This document shows, piece after piece, positions 1-7,409 of a stretch of 19,262 nt of DNA (position 1 is the first letter of the stretch; the number at the start of each line of letters is the position of its first letter). The DNA is from Clostridiaceae bacterium (GTDB lineage: Bacteria; Bacillota; Clostridia; Saccharofermentanales; UBA5734). The notes below the pieces were generated by a model. That model was not told the origin of the DNA, made no database searches, and was given only the letters and a program-made list of their open reading frames with translations. A program made the translations under genes and the position numbers. The stretch covers positions 1 to 19,262 of the forward strand of contig JAAYKS010000079.1 of assembly GCA_012522285.1 (NCBI GenBank), written 5' to 3'.

Positions 1-413
1 ACGCCGGTGGTCACCTCAAAGCGTCCGCGGATTGCTTTGGAATAGGGGCACATTTTATGTGCCAGCGCCACGTATTTTTCGGTCTGGGCCGCTTCGACAC
101 CCCGGATCTCAGCGCGGATATCCGCGCCCAGCATCCACCCGCCGTCATCCGGATCTTCCAGCAGATGGACATCGACTGTCACCGTGCTGCCGTCGTGCTT
201 GACGCGGGCTTTGTCCAATACCCCGGCGAGCGCGCCGTGGAAACAAGCGCTGTAAGCGGCGGCAAACAGCTGCTCCGGATTGGTGGCGGTGGTATCCTGA
301 CCAGTGAGTTCACGGGGCTGTACGACATCGACGGCAAAAGTGCCGTCGGGCGATACGGATCGGCCGTTGCGGCCTCCGGTATTCACGATGGTAGCGGTAT
401 ATAGCTTTTTCAT
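1..413 (-). CDS. ohr: Organic hydroperoxide resistance protein, Ohr/OsmC family (3' end cut by window)
   Basis: Thiol peroxidase that reduces organic hydroperoxides in the cytoplasm using a reactive cysteine pair. The first 137 codons are visible and the frame runs off the window without a stop, so only the C-terminal end is missing; Ohr proteins are usually near 140 residues. Both family cysteines are present: one in AYSACFHGAL and the second in KMCPYSKAIRG. The N-terminus MKKLYTATIVNTGGRNGR is typical of Ohr rather than of the wider OsmC family. I chose the ATG at 413 because AGGAGG (427-422) sits 8 nt upstream; an in-frame ATG at 419 is too close to it. The gene follows the nucleotidyltransferase on the same strand after about 108 nt. 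No OhrR regulator gene is in the window. The family call is secure. Confidence 0.93.
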   Translation of the reverse strand, partial: MKKLYTATIVNTGGRNGRSVSPDGTFAVDVVQPRELTGQDTTATNPEQLFAAAYSACFHGALAGVLDKARVKHDGSTVTVDVHLLEDPDDGGWMLGADIRAEIRGVEAAQTEKYVALAHKMCPYSKAIRGRFEVTTG

Positions 414-521
414 GGTCATTCCCTCCTGCGGGTCATCGCCGGTACGGCGTTGTGTTTTTGTATGGGTACAGCATAACGCACAGGTAAAGATCCCTCTGTG
501 ACCACAGGCACACAATAGAGA

Positions 522-1382
522 TTACCCCGGAAGGGGCAACCCTTCGATCCGGTCCGCGATGTCGTACACAAACGCCACGACCCGGGCGTGGAAAGCGGCG
601 GGGTCCTGCTCGGGGTTTTTGCAGACACGCAACGCAAGTGCCTCGCGGATCAGCGCCGCGTGCTCGGGCAGAGCGACGGCCGCCCAGTCGGCCGCAGCCT
701 GTTTGGACTCCTGTCCGCCCTGGGTAAGGGTGTACAGTGCACGGCACATCGTGAGCACCGCGTACGCCTGATACCACACATTCCCCGCGGTCACCGCCAC
801 ATAGGAGCGCCAGGAGAGCGCATGTTCACGGATCGCCTGCGCAAAATCCGCAAAGGTCAGCATCGGGTCGGTTCGCGCCCCCTCGGCGGGCGGGAGACCG
901 TACAGTGCTACGCCATGAGTCTGGACAAAATACCAGTTGGCCAGCCAATCCCGGCCGGCTTCCACCAGATGGATCGGCTCCCCCGGGGAAATATTGGCCA
1001 TGAGGAAAGGCTGCTCCCGGAACCGGGGCAACCTCGCCATCGGGACATATTGCACCTCGATCCGGTCGGCCCAGCGGGCAAGTGCCGGATGGAGGTCCGG
1101 CCGGACCAGTTCCTCATGCATATGGCGGAGAGCCGTTACATCCCGTTCGGTCACATCGCCCGCGATCGCGGCCATCGTGTCGAGATCGCTGACATCCGGT
1201 GTAAAATCACCCCACACCAGCGATCCATACAGATACAGCCCGCACAACCGTGCGCCAAACACGCCCCGGATGCCGTCGCGAAGCGCACGCAACAGCGCCG
1301 CGGCGTCTTCCCGTCCGTTCAGGCAAGGCAGACCGGATAGATCGTCTTTACTTGATGTCACCGCCGGACACCCAGTTTCCAT
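522..1382 (-). CDS. AadA-like nucleotidyltransferase (DUF4111-type C-terminus)
   Basis: Predicted nucleotidyltransferase of the aminoglycoside adenylyltransferase type. The motif LYGSLVWGDFTPDVSDLD gives the Gly-Ser and the Asp-x-Asp that bind metal and NTP in this fold, about residues 52-68 from this start. The remaining 200 residues are alpha-helical in character and match the layout of AadA/ANT(9)-like enzymes, including a later stretch with YQAYAVLTMCRALYTLTQG. Whether it modifies an antibiotic is not shown; many chromosomal members have no known substrate. The start is uncertain: TTG at 1391, ATG at 1382 and GTG at 1361 are all in frame, none has a good Shine-Dalgarno, and all overlap the upstream tautomerase gene, which suggests coupled translation. 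The homologous part begins after all three. Confidence 0.8.
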   Translation of the reverse strand: METGCPAVTSSKDDLSGLPCLNGREDAAALLRALRDGIRGVFGARLCGLYLYGSLVWGDFTPDVSDLDTMAAIAGDVTERDVTALRHMHEELVRPDLHPALARWADRIEVQYVPMARLPRFREQPFLMANISPGEPIHLVEAGRDWLANWYFVQTHGVALYGLPPAEGARTDPMLTFADFAQAIREHALSWRSYVAVTAGNVWYQAYAVLTMCRALYTLTQGGQESKQAAADWAAVALPEHAALIREALALRVCKNPEQDPAAFHARVVAFVYDIADRIEGLPLPG

Positions 1383-1689
1383 ACTCCGCAAAGCTCATAT
1401 AGACGCTTCCCGGTTCCGTCCCGGTAATGCGTTGGATCGTCTCCAACAGTGCCCGGGCGAATTCTCCCTTTTTGTCGAACGGGCTGGCCAGATACAACCG
1501 AACATCCACGTAGACGCAATCCGCCTCGGCTCCACGGAAAAACATCCCGCAGTCGTCTTCGATCCGGAGCATCAGACCGCGTTCGCTTTTATTCGGAAGG
1601 ATGGAAATCAGACCACCCACCGCGGACGCCAGTTCTTTTTTAACGGCAGGTTCCAGGGGGCGGGACAATTGCAGATGTACAAACGGCAT
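1348..1689 (-). CDS. Tautomerase/MIF superfamily protein
   Basis: A 113-residue protein starting MPFVHLQLSRPL. After loss of Met, proline would be the N-terminal residue, which is the catalytic base of the tautomerase/MIF superfamily. The length of about 113 and the C-terminal stretch VYMSFAEYGNWVSGG resemble the MIF and phenylpyruvate-tautomerase layout rather than the 62-residue 4-oxalocrotonate tautomerases. The start is clear: AAGGAGG lies 8 nt upstream of the ATG, and it is this start that exposes Pro2. A longer frame reaching 1758 has no ribosome site. The gene overlaps the following nucleotidyltransferase gene, so the two are probably co-transcribed. The substrate is unknown. Confidence 0.72.
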   Translation of the reverse strand: MPFVHLQLSRPLEPAVKKELASAVGGLISILPNKSERGLMLRIEDDCGMFFRGAEADCVYVDVRLYLASPFDKKGEFARALLETIQRITGTEPGSVYMSFAEYGNWVSGGDIK

Positions 1690-1777
1690 CGATGTGTCCT
1701 CCTTGTATATGGTTTGCGTCTTGGCCGATATCAGCATAACACAGCCCCTGCATGCCAAAAACCGATTATCTTACCTC

Positions 1778-1805
1778 TTACAATGATCTTTACACGTGGT
1801 ACGAT
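1778..1805 (+). promoter_or_regulatory. Possible promoter of the small lipoprotein gene
   Basis: TTACAA (1778-1783) and TACGAT (1800-1805) are separated by 16 nt and lie about 30 nt upstream of the lipoprotein start. Each hexamer matches the vegetative consensus only partly. The 147-bp gap between the divergent tautomerase and lipoprotein genes must hold promoters for both; no convincing one was found for the minus strand. Confidence 0.3.
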
Positions 1806-1836
1806 AGAGGCAACATATTTGTAATAGAGGTGTCCC

Positions 1837-2301
1837 ATGAAAAAGCGTATGTCCCTGGTTCTCGTTTTGCTCTTGCTTCTGATCTCAATCGCCGGGTGCA
1901 CGGAAAGCGGCTCCTCTGGGACCACCGGCAAACCAGGCTCCACCACCGCCAAGGCAGCGGGTGACACGTACCAGAAACTGAGCGGTACTGTCAAAGATCT
2001 CGCCAAGGGGGACTGGCTCATCCTGCGCTACACCTACGACGACAACCAGAAGGACTATTCCGCAAACCCGGCCGACCTGTCGTTCAAAGACGACACGTTC
2101 CAGATCGATATGCCCAATCTGCCGCTGTTGATCTACCACTATGAATGGACCGGGGACGCGACCATGACCTACTCCCGCAATATCTCGGGCGGAGGCACCG
2201 AAACCGGCACCGTTGACTGGTCGGTCGAAAACGATCGGCTGGTGCTTCGGATGGTCAACGACGAGAATACGAATTACGAGTATATCCTCGCGCGCAAGTA
2301 A
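1837..2301 (+). CDS. Small predicted lipoprotein, unknown function
   Basis: A 154-residue secreted protein. It has a charged N-terminus (MKKR), a run of Leu/Val/Ile, and a lipobox SIAGC with the lipidated cysteine at residue 21, so it should be anchored to the outer face of the cell membrane. A Ser/Gly/Thr-rich linker (about residues 22-40) leads to a domain of roughly 110 residues with alternating hydrophobic and polar positions, probably beta-rich, ending WSVENDRLVLRMVNDENTNYEYILARK. I do not recognise this domain as a named family. The ATG follows AGAGGTG by a few bases. It appears to be a single-gene unit: a hairpin follows it, and the next gene has its own candidate promoter. Confidence 0.75.
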   Translation: MKKRMSLVLVLLLLLISIAGCTESGSSGTTGKPGSTTAKAAGDTYQKLSGTVKDLAKGDWLILRYTYDDNQKDYSANPADLSFKDDTFQIDMPNLPLLIYHYEWTGDATMTYSRNISGGGTETGTVDWSVENDRLVLRMVNDENTNYEYILARK

Positions 2302-2319
2302 ATCTGTTCCGATCTCGTC

Positions 2320-2364
2320 AGAGGCGGATCCTATTGTTTTCGCAACGGCAGGGCCGCCTCTTTT
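2320..2364 (+). terminator. Probable terminator after the small lipoprotein gene
   Basis: AGAGGCGG (2320-2327) pairs with CCGCCTCT (2354-2361), and the run TTTT follows directly at 2361. The stem is 8 bp but the loop is long, about 26 nt, so this is weaker than a textbook terminator. A second T run lies at 2382-2388. Its position just after the lipoprotein stop supports the call. Confidence 0.45.
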
Positions 2365-2419
2365 CATGTCAAAACCGTGTGTTTTTTTGTCGAGCCGTGA
2401 CACCCGGGTCATTTATCCG

Positions 2420-2428
2420 TGATATTAT
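2420..2428 (+). promoter_or_regulatory. Possible extended -10 promoter for the acyltransferase operon
   Basis: TGATATTAT fits an extended -10 element (TG, one base, then TATTAT) and lies about 45 nt upstream of the TTG start at 2474. A GTGACA element upstream (2397-2402) resembles a -35 box but is 20 nt away, too far for ideal spacing. Confidence 0.35.
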
Positions 2429-2473
2429 GCCCGTATCCGGATCGTGTGCCGGGTTGCCGGCCAGGAGAATTCT

Positions 2474-3766
2474 TTGCAGAACCGTTCGTCCGAAACGCCC
2501 CATACCGAGCTTCGCCTCCCCGCAAAACGCAGGCTGGTGCGACGTCGGCATGCCGTGGTTTACACCTGTCTGCGGCCCTTTTTCCGGCTGGTCCTCCGAT
2601 GGAAGTACGGGTACCGCGGCTTCCGGTTTCAGGGGGAAACGCGCGGACAACCCTATCTTGTACTCGCAAACCACAACGGGGCGATCGATCCCTTTATGAT
2701 GGCGGTCAGCTTTCGACGGCCGATTTATTTTGTTGCCAGTGACCATATTTTTCGATTGGGATGGGTCAGCCGGCTGATCCGCTGGCTGGTCGCTCCGATT
2801 CCGATCGTCAAGTCGATGATCGACACGCGCTCGATTCGGGACATCCTGACCGTCCTGCGCGAAGGGGGCACCGTCGGGCTCTTTCCGTCGGGCAACCGAT
2901 CGTTCACCGGTTCCGAGATGCCCATTCCCCGCTCCACCGCCAAGTTGGTCAAGCACGTCCGTGTACCGGTCGTTCTCTATCGGTACGACCATGGCTATCT
3001 CGCCACACCTCGTTGGTCCCGATACTCCCGGAAAGGTCGCGTGACCGGGCGTGTGGTTCGCGTGCTGGAGCCCAATGAGATTGCCGCCATGTCACCGGAA
3101 GCCATCCAGGCTCTGCTCGCGGAAACCCTGCAGGGAGAACCGGTGACCGGACGCCCGGCGGTCCGGTTCCGGGGACGGCGGCTGGCGGAGTACCTGGAGC
3201 GCGTTTTGTTTGTCTGCCCGGCCTGTCTCGGTCTGGATACACTCCGCAGCCGGGACGACCTTTTCACCTGTCCCTGCGGATTTGAATCCCGCTACCGGGA
3301 AGACGGCCGCCTCGAGACACTGTCCTCCGGCACACCCCGTGCGGACGGCACTTCCCTCCCGGTTCTCCCGGACGTCGACGCGTTCGACCGCTTCCAGCAG
3401 GCACACCTCGCCCGGCTGGTCCGGGATCCCAAAGATCGGGCCTTCCGGATGGAGCATCCCTATTTTTCAGACGACGACCAGAAGCTGGTCCGGACCGAAC
3501 GTGCGATCCGCTCCACCGATGTGCATCGCGGGACCTTGCGGTTGTTCGCGGACCGCCTGGTGTTCGAAAGTCCGGAGAGCAGTCGGGTTTTCCCGATCGC
3601 CACGCTCGGCGATGTCCACGTACACGGCCCGCAGACCCTCCAGTTTCACGACCACACGGAAGACGCGGTCTACGAGGTGCGTTCGAATCGCCCCCGTTCC
3701 GCTTACAAATACATGCTCGCCATCACGGCTTTGCGCACACCGGATCCAACACCGACGGAAACATAA
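2474..3766 (+). CDS. PlsC-type acyltransferase with C-terminal zinc ribbon and GRAM/PH-like domain
   Basis: Predicted lysophospholipid acyltransferase, acting at the membrane to add a fatty acyl chain to lysophosphatidate or a similar acceptor. From the TTG start the protein has 430 residues. The acyltransferase domain (about 35-220) has the catalytic NHx4D motif at 66-72 (NHNGAID). Motif III reads FPSGNRS at 137-143 where the family usually has FPEGTRS. Two cysteine pairs, CPAC (248-251) and CPC (266-268), form a probable zinc ribbon. Residues about 353-425 (GTLRLFADRLVFES onward) resemble a GRAM/PH-like fold. Ordinary PlsC proteins are 200-250 residues. The TTG at 2474 is chosen because AGGAG is 6 nt upstream; a GTG at 2444 is in frame but lacks such a site. 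The transporter gene follows after 29 nt. Confidence 0.85.
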   Translation: MQNRSSETPHTELRLPAKRRLVRRRHAVVYTCLRPFFRLVLRWKYGYRGFRFQGETRGQPYLVLANHNGAIDPFMMAVSFRRPIYFVASDHIFRLGWVSRLIRWLVAPIPIVKSMIDTRSIRDILTVLREGGTVGLFPSGNRSFTGSEMPIPRSTAKLVKHVRVPVVLYRYDHGYLATPRWSRYSRKGRVTGRVVRVLEPNEIAAMSPEAIQALLAETLQGEPVTGRPAVRFRGRRLAEYLERVLFVCPACLGLDTLRSRDDLFTCPCGFESRYREDGRLETLSSGTPRADGTSLPVLPDVDAFDRFQQAHLARLVRDPKDRAFRMEHPYFSDDDQKLVRTERAIRSTDVHRGTLRLFADRLVFESPESSRVFPIATLGDVHVHGPQTLQFHDHTEDAVYEVRSNRPRSAYKYMLAITALRTPDPTPTET

Positions 3767-3795
3767 AGGGGGTCCCGTCGCCCCAGGAGGCAAGA

Positions 3796-5229
3796 ATGGA
3801 CTTTTCAGCAGCGAATACCGATCTGTGGAAGATCATCACACAGGGTGGGTTGCTGTGCGTGCTGCTTCTCGTGGGCAATGTACTGCGCCGCAAGATCCCG
3901 ATCCTGAGCAAGTCCCTGCTCCCGACCGCCGTGATCGGCGGATTTGTGGGATTGCTGCTCAGACAGCTTGGCTGGTTCCCGCTCGACAACACCTTCCTGG
4001 AAAGCGTCAACTACCACATGATTGCGATCGGGTTCATCGCATTGGGCCTGCGCATCCCGCGTCGGGCAAAAGGACAGCGCAAGACCGCCGCGGTTCGTGA
4101 CGGAACCAAAACGGGGCTGTTTATCGTTTCCAACTATCTGATCCAGGGTGTACTGGGCCTCGTAATCATGATTGTGCTGGCCGCGACAGTGATGCCCGGG
4201 CTGTTCCGCGCGGCCGGACTCTTGCTGCCGATGGGCTTTGGGCAAGGGCCTGGACAGGCCAACAACATCGGCACGCTGTATGAAACCCAATACGGATTTA
4301 CAGGAGGCACGACATTCGGCCTGGCCATCGCGACGATGGGATTTCTGTTCGCCTCGATAGGCGGCATCATTTACCTCAATTGGATGATCCGACACGGCAA
4401 ATTCCGCATGCCGGTCGCTTCGGAGCACCACGATCCTTCCGCGGAACCAGTCGCGGACGACGGCGAAATCCCGCTGGTCGAGGCGGTCGACAAGTTCACG
4501 ATCCAGATGTCGATGGTGCTCGGCGTGTATCTGCTGACGTTTCTATTTTCGTGGGGATTGGTGAGCTTGTTCGACGTATTCGGTCTCGAAGGAGCCAAAA
4601 AAACGATCGCTCCCCTGATCTGGGGGTTCAACTTTCTGATCGGCTCGTCGATGGCACTCGGCATGCGAGGCATATTCAGCGGATTGCGCAAGTCCGGCCT
4701 GATGACAAGGCAGTACCCAAACAACTATCTCCTCAACCGCATCTCCGGCTTTGCGTTCGATCTGATGATCGTGGCTTCGATCTGCGCGATCGACATCGGC
4801 GACCTCGCTTCTCTCTGGGGCCCCTTCCTCCTGTTGTGTATCGTCGGGGGCTTTGTCACGATGTGGTATTGTCAAAAAGTTTCCGCGCGACTCTACCCCG
4901 GATATCCGGTGGAGGGCATGCTCTCGATGTACGGCATGATGACAGGCACGGTCAGCACCGGGATCATGCTGCTGCGCGAAGTCGACCCCTCGTTTAAAAC
5001 CCCGGCGGCAAACAACCTGGTCATCGGAAGTTCGGTCGCGATCCTCGTGGCGTTTCCGATTTTAATCATGGTGGGTCTGGCCCCTCAGTCGGAGGGACTG
5101 CTCTGGCTGACGCTGGGGCTGGCGGCAGCCTACGCGGTTGTGATCAACATCCTGATGCTGCGCAAAACCGGAGCCAAAGCGCGTGCCGCCGCGGAAAGAT
5201 CCAACACGGCGGAAGACGCGAAGCCGTAA
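3796..5229 (+). CDS. Na+-dependent glutamate-symporter-like membrane transporter (GltS/ESS family)
   Basis: A 477-residue polytopic membrane protein with about ten to twelve hydrophobic segments and a hydrophilic central loop (about 205-230). The two halves each carry a glycine-rich hairpin-like stretch, GFGQGPGQANNIG (147-159) and YGMMTGTVSTG (379-389), in the positions where sodium/glutamate symporters of the GltS family have their paired re-entrant loops. The sequence of both loops differs from classical GltS, so the substrate may be another carboxylate rather than glutamate. The start is supported by AGGAGG 5 nt upstream. It lies 29 nt after the acyltransferase on the same strand, probably one transcript. 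The C-terminal tail is short, charged and cytoplasmic. Confidence 0.8.
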   Translation: MDFSAANTDLWKIITQGGLLCVLLLVGNVLRRKIPILSKSLLPTAVIGGFVGLLLRQLGWFPLDNTFLESVNYHMIAIGFIALGLRIPRRAKGQRKTAAVRDGTKTGLFIVSNYLIQGVLGLVIMIVLAATVMPGLFRAAGLLLPMGFGQGPGQANNIGTLYETQYGFTGGTTFGLAIATMGFLFASIGGIIYLNWMIRHGKFRMPVASEHHDPSAEPVADDGEIPLVEAVDKFTIQMSMVLGVYLLTFLFSWGLVSLFDVFGLEGAKKTIAPLIWGFNFLIGSSMALGMRGIFSGLRKSGLMTRQYPNNYLLNRISGFAFDLMIVASICAIDIGDLASLWGPFLLLCIVGGFVTMWYCQKVSARLYPGYPVEGMLSMYGMMTGTVSTGIMLLREVDPSFKTPAANNLVIGSSVAILVAFPILIMVGLAPQSEGLLWLTLGLAAAYAVVINILMLRKTGAKARAAAERSNTAEDAKP

Positions 5230-5269
5230 AACAGATCCACCTCTCCAGCTGGTGCTGGAGAGGTGGATC
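5226..5269 (-). terminator. Terminator between converging transporter and VOC genes
   Basis: A perfect 16-bp inverted repeat (5234-5249 with 5254-5269) with a 4-nt loop. Read on the minus strand the stem is followed by TGTTTTAC, a short T tract, so it should end transcription coming from the VOC/glycosidase genes. On the plus strand no T tract follows, though the hairpin directly follows the transporter stop and may stabilise that transcript's 3' end. Confidence 0.7.
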
Positions 5270-5299
5270 CCAACCCGGAGGCAATTGGTTTACCCGGCG

Positions 5300-5668
5300 C
5301 TATATGCGCTGAAACAGATTGACGATATTGCCGTCCGGATCACGTACCCAGAGCGAACGCGTCCCCCAGGGATAGGTTTGCGGAGGTTTGACGACAGATG
5401 CCGCTCCCTCCCCCATATGCCTGAACATCGCGTCGACGTCCGTGACCTCGATGTCGATCGTAAACGAGCCGTGTCCCGCACCTTTGAGCGAGCCAGGCGC
5501 CATGTCTTCCATGACGGATGTGTGCGCAAATGTCACATGCATGCCGCCGACTTCCAAAGAGGCGTGGCGGTCGTCTCCTTCCGCTTTCGCGTCCAGCAAG
5601 GCGGCATAAAACGCCGACACATCCGATACATTCTCTGTGATCAGGCAGATGCCTCGCACGATTCCCAC
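5300..5668 (-). CDS. VOC (glyoxalase/bleomycin-resistance) family protein
   Basis: A 122-residue protein of the vicinal oxygen chelate superfamily. It shows the two beta-alpha-beta-beta-beta modules: VRGICLITENVSDVSAFYAALL at the start and HGSFTIDIEVTDVDAMFRHM in the middle, with the typical ending LWVRDPDGNIVNLFQRI. Members are dioxygenases, isomerases, epimerases or binding proteins, and nothing here fixes the reaction. The start is GTG at 5668, with GGAGG 10 nt upstream. It begins 38 nt after the stop of the family 4 glycosidase and is probably the last gene of that transcript, which ends at the strong hairpin at 5234-5269. Confidence 0.85.
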   Translation of the reverse strand: MGIVRGICLITENVSDVSAFYAALLDAKAEGDDRHASLEVGGMHVTFAHTSVMEDMAPGSLKGAGHGSFTIDIEVTDVDAMFRHMGEGAASVVKPPQTYPWGTRSLWVRDPDGNIVNLFQRI

Positions 5669-5706
5669 TCTTCAGATTCCTCCGACCCGGACGATCTGTC
5701 CGGAGC

Positions 5707-7203
5707 CTATCCTTTGTCCGTTTTGCCCGACAGCGCACGCGTGGCGGCGGCTTCCTGTGCCATTTCTTCCACCGACTTGACCTGCAGCCGGTTGGTTCCA
5801 GCAAAGCCTTCGCGGGTGGGCAGCAGCGTGCCGTCGAGGCGTCCGCGCTCCAGTCGTTCCGCCGCGGCTTCGATGGCCGGCCCGTATTGCGGGAGCCATG
5901 TTGCCTGCGCGACCAGCATTTCGTCCGCCATCTGCCAGATCTCCGGCGGATTGCAGACCGCGCCGGTCAGCGGGTCCATCATCATCGCCTGCCGCAGCTT
6001 CGTGTCGTCACCTGTCACCGCGGCTTCCACCGAAAGCCGCTGGACCCACACGGAAGCACCGCAGATTGCCGCACACCCCGTCGGCAAATCCCCAATCCGC
6101 GGGATGCCGACCCCGTTCCCGTCGACATAGCCCGGAACCTCGACCACACAATCGTCCGGAAGGTTGGTGATACAGCCCTGGTTTATCACGTTGAAATGCC
6201 CGCGGTAGACCCGGCCGGTCTCGAGCGCCTCTATGATAAAGGACCCGTGTTCGGTGCTGCGATCGCTTCCGTCGTACTTCTTGGATGGCTCTTTCATCCA
6301 GTTGGGAAAGTCGGTCTCAAACCAGTTGCGGGTTTCGGTGCACACACGCAGATATCCGCCGGTCTCGCCGTTGATCCAGCGGTCGAGGCTGATCCAGTCC
6401 TTGATCTCATCGAGGCGTTTGCGATACCAGGGCAGGTACTCCGAGAGATGCCAGTTGGACTCTGTAGAGTAGTATCCGAATCTGCGCAGCATGTCGATCC
6501 GGACCTTCTCGGTCTTTTGGAGTTCCGGGTCGCGCTCAAACGCCGCCAGCAGTTCGCCGGTCAGGTCGCGACCGTGGTGCCGCACCCCGATATACCAGGT
6601 CTGGTGGTTGATCCCCGCGCACACGATGTCCACCTCGTTTTGCGGCAGGCCGAGCGCGGACGCGATCTGCCTGTGTCCGTGGTACACCCCGTGGCACAGC
6701 CCGATCGTCGGCACCTTGCCATAATGGTTGGCCGCCCAGGTCATCATCGCGTTGGGGTTGGAATAACTCAGCATCATGCACCCGGGCGCCGCGACCTCGC
6801 GGATGTCCCGGCAGAAATCGAGTATCACCGGGATCCCGCGCTGCCCGTAATAAATGCCGCCGACGCAGAGGGTGTCTCCCACACACTGGTCGACTCCGTA
6901 GCGCAGCGGGATGTCGATGTCGAGCGCGAAAGCCTCCAGCCCGCCGACCCGCACTGCGTTGATCACATAGTTGGCATCCCGGAACGCCTCGCGCCGGTCC
7001 GTGGTCGCGTGGATGCGGATGTCCAGGCCGTTGGCCTCGATGTCGCGCTGACACAGCGCGGTGACCATGTCGAGGTTCTTTTGAGAGATGTCGGTAAATG
7101 AGATCTCAGCTCCCCGCAACTCTGGTACGCTGAGGATGTCGGTCAGCAGCGTGCGGGTGAATCCCACCCCGCCCGCACCGATAAACGCAATTTTCAAAGC
7201 CAT
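5707..7203 (-). CDS. Family 4 glycoside hydrolase (alpha-galactosidase/alpha-glucosidase type)
   Basis: Cytoplasmic glycosidase of family GH4, which cleaves glycosides by an NAD+ and divalent-metal dependent oxidation-elimination route. The 498-residue protein has the dinucleotide-binding loop IGAGGVGFTR (8-17) with Asp38 at the end of the second strand, NAVRVGG (82-88), YSNPNAMMTWA (147-157), and the metal ligands Cys170 in GLCHG and His200 in GINHQTW. This layout fits the alpha-galactosidase/alpha-glucosidase branch (MelA/AglA-like) rather than the phospho-glycosidase branch, but the substrate is not certain. The ATG at 7203 is preceded by GGAGG; an upstream extension to 7359 has no support. 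It is divergent from the FAD oxidoreductase and followed by a VOC gene. Confidence 0.92.
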   Translation of the reverse strand: MALKIAFIGAGGVGFTRTLLTDILSVPELRGAEISFTDISQKNLDMVTALCQRDIEANGLDIRIHATTDRREAFRDANYVINAVRVGGLEAFALDIDIPLRYGVDQCVGDTLCVGGIYYGQRGIPVILDFCRDIREVAAPGCMMLSYSNPNAMMTWAANHYGKVPTIGLCHGVYHGHRQIASALGLPQNEVDIVCAGINHQTWYIGVRHHGRDLTGELLAAFERDPELQKTEKVRIDMLRRFGYYSTESNWHLSEYLPWYRKRLDEIKDWISLDRWINGETGGYLRVCTETRNWFETDFPNWMKEPSKKYDGSDRSTEHGSFIIEALETGRVYRGHFNVINQGCITNLPDDCVVEVPGYVDGNGVGIPRIGDLPTGCAAICGASVWVQRLSVEAAVTGDDTKLRQAMMMDPLTGAVCNPPEIWQMADEMLVAQATWLPQYGPAIEAAAERLERGRLDGTLLPTREGFAGTNRLQVKSVEEMAQEAAATRALSGKTDKG

Positions 7204-7330
7204 TGTCCACCTCCGGGTCGTGTCGCGCACCGATGTAGATCGAACGACAAAGGAACGCGACTCATACAACCTTATTTTGATCCTCACCCATTTTCGCACT
7301 CTGCCGAGAGGTCCGCAATCCATCTTCGCA

Positions 7331-7359
7331 TTGACGCTGGTATTCGTGGATGATAGCAT
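7331..7359 (+). promoter_or_regulatory. Possible promoter of the FAD oxidoreductase gene
   Basis: TTGACG (7331-7336) and TAGCAT (7354-7359) are 17 nt apart, about 50 nt upstream of the start codon. The -35 is close to consensus, the -10 is weak. It lies in the 206-bp gap shared with the divergent glycosidase gene, for which I found no clear promoter. Confidence 0.35.
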
Positions 7360-7409
7360 CCCTCACAATAAAAGAATCGGTTCCGCCCATCGCAGACAGG
7401 AGGCACCCC

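Noticed and set aside
495..510. CTGTG-AC-CACAG inverted repeat upstream of ohr as an OhrR operator
   Set aside because: OhrR sites are AT-rich and longer; five-base arms are too short to support a call.
588..1824. Two long plus-strand frames opposite the nucleotidyltransferase and tautomerase genes
   Set aside because: The minus-strand genes have recognisable motifs, and the tautomerase also has a good ribosome site. The plus-strand products resemble nothing.
5887..7101. A 404-codon open frame on the plus strand opposite the family 4 glycosidase
   Set aside because: The minus strand carries all catalytic motifs of family GH4; the plus-strand product is Arg/His/Val-rich with no motif, as expected for a shadow.
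7204..7359. A 52-residue N-terminal extension of the family 4 glycosidase
   Set aside because: The nucleotide-binding loop begins at the usual place after ATG 7203, which has a proper ribosome site; the extension is not family-like.
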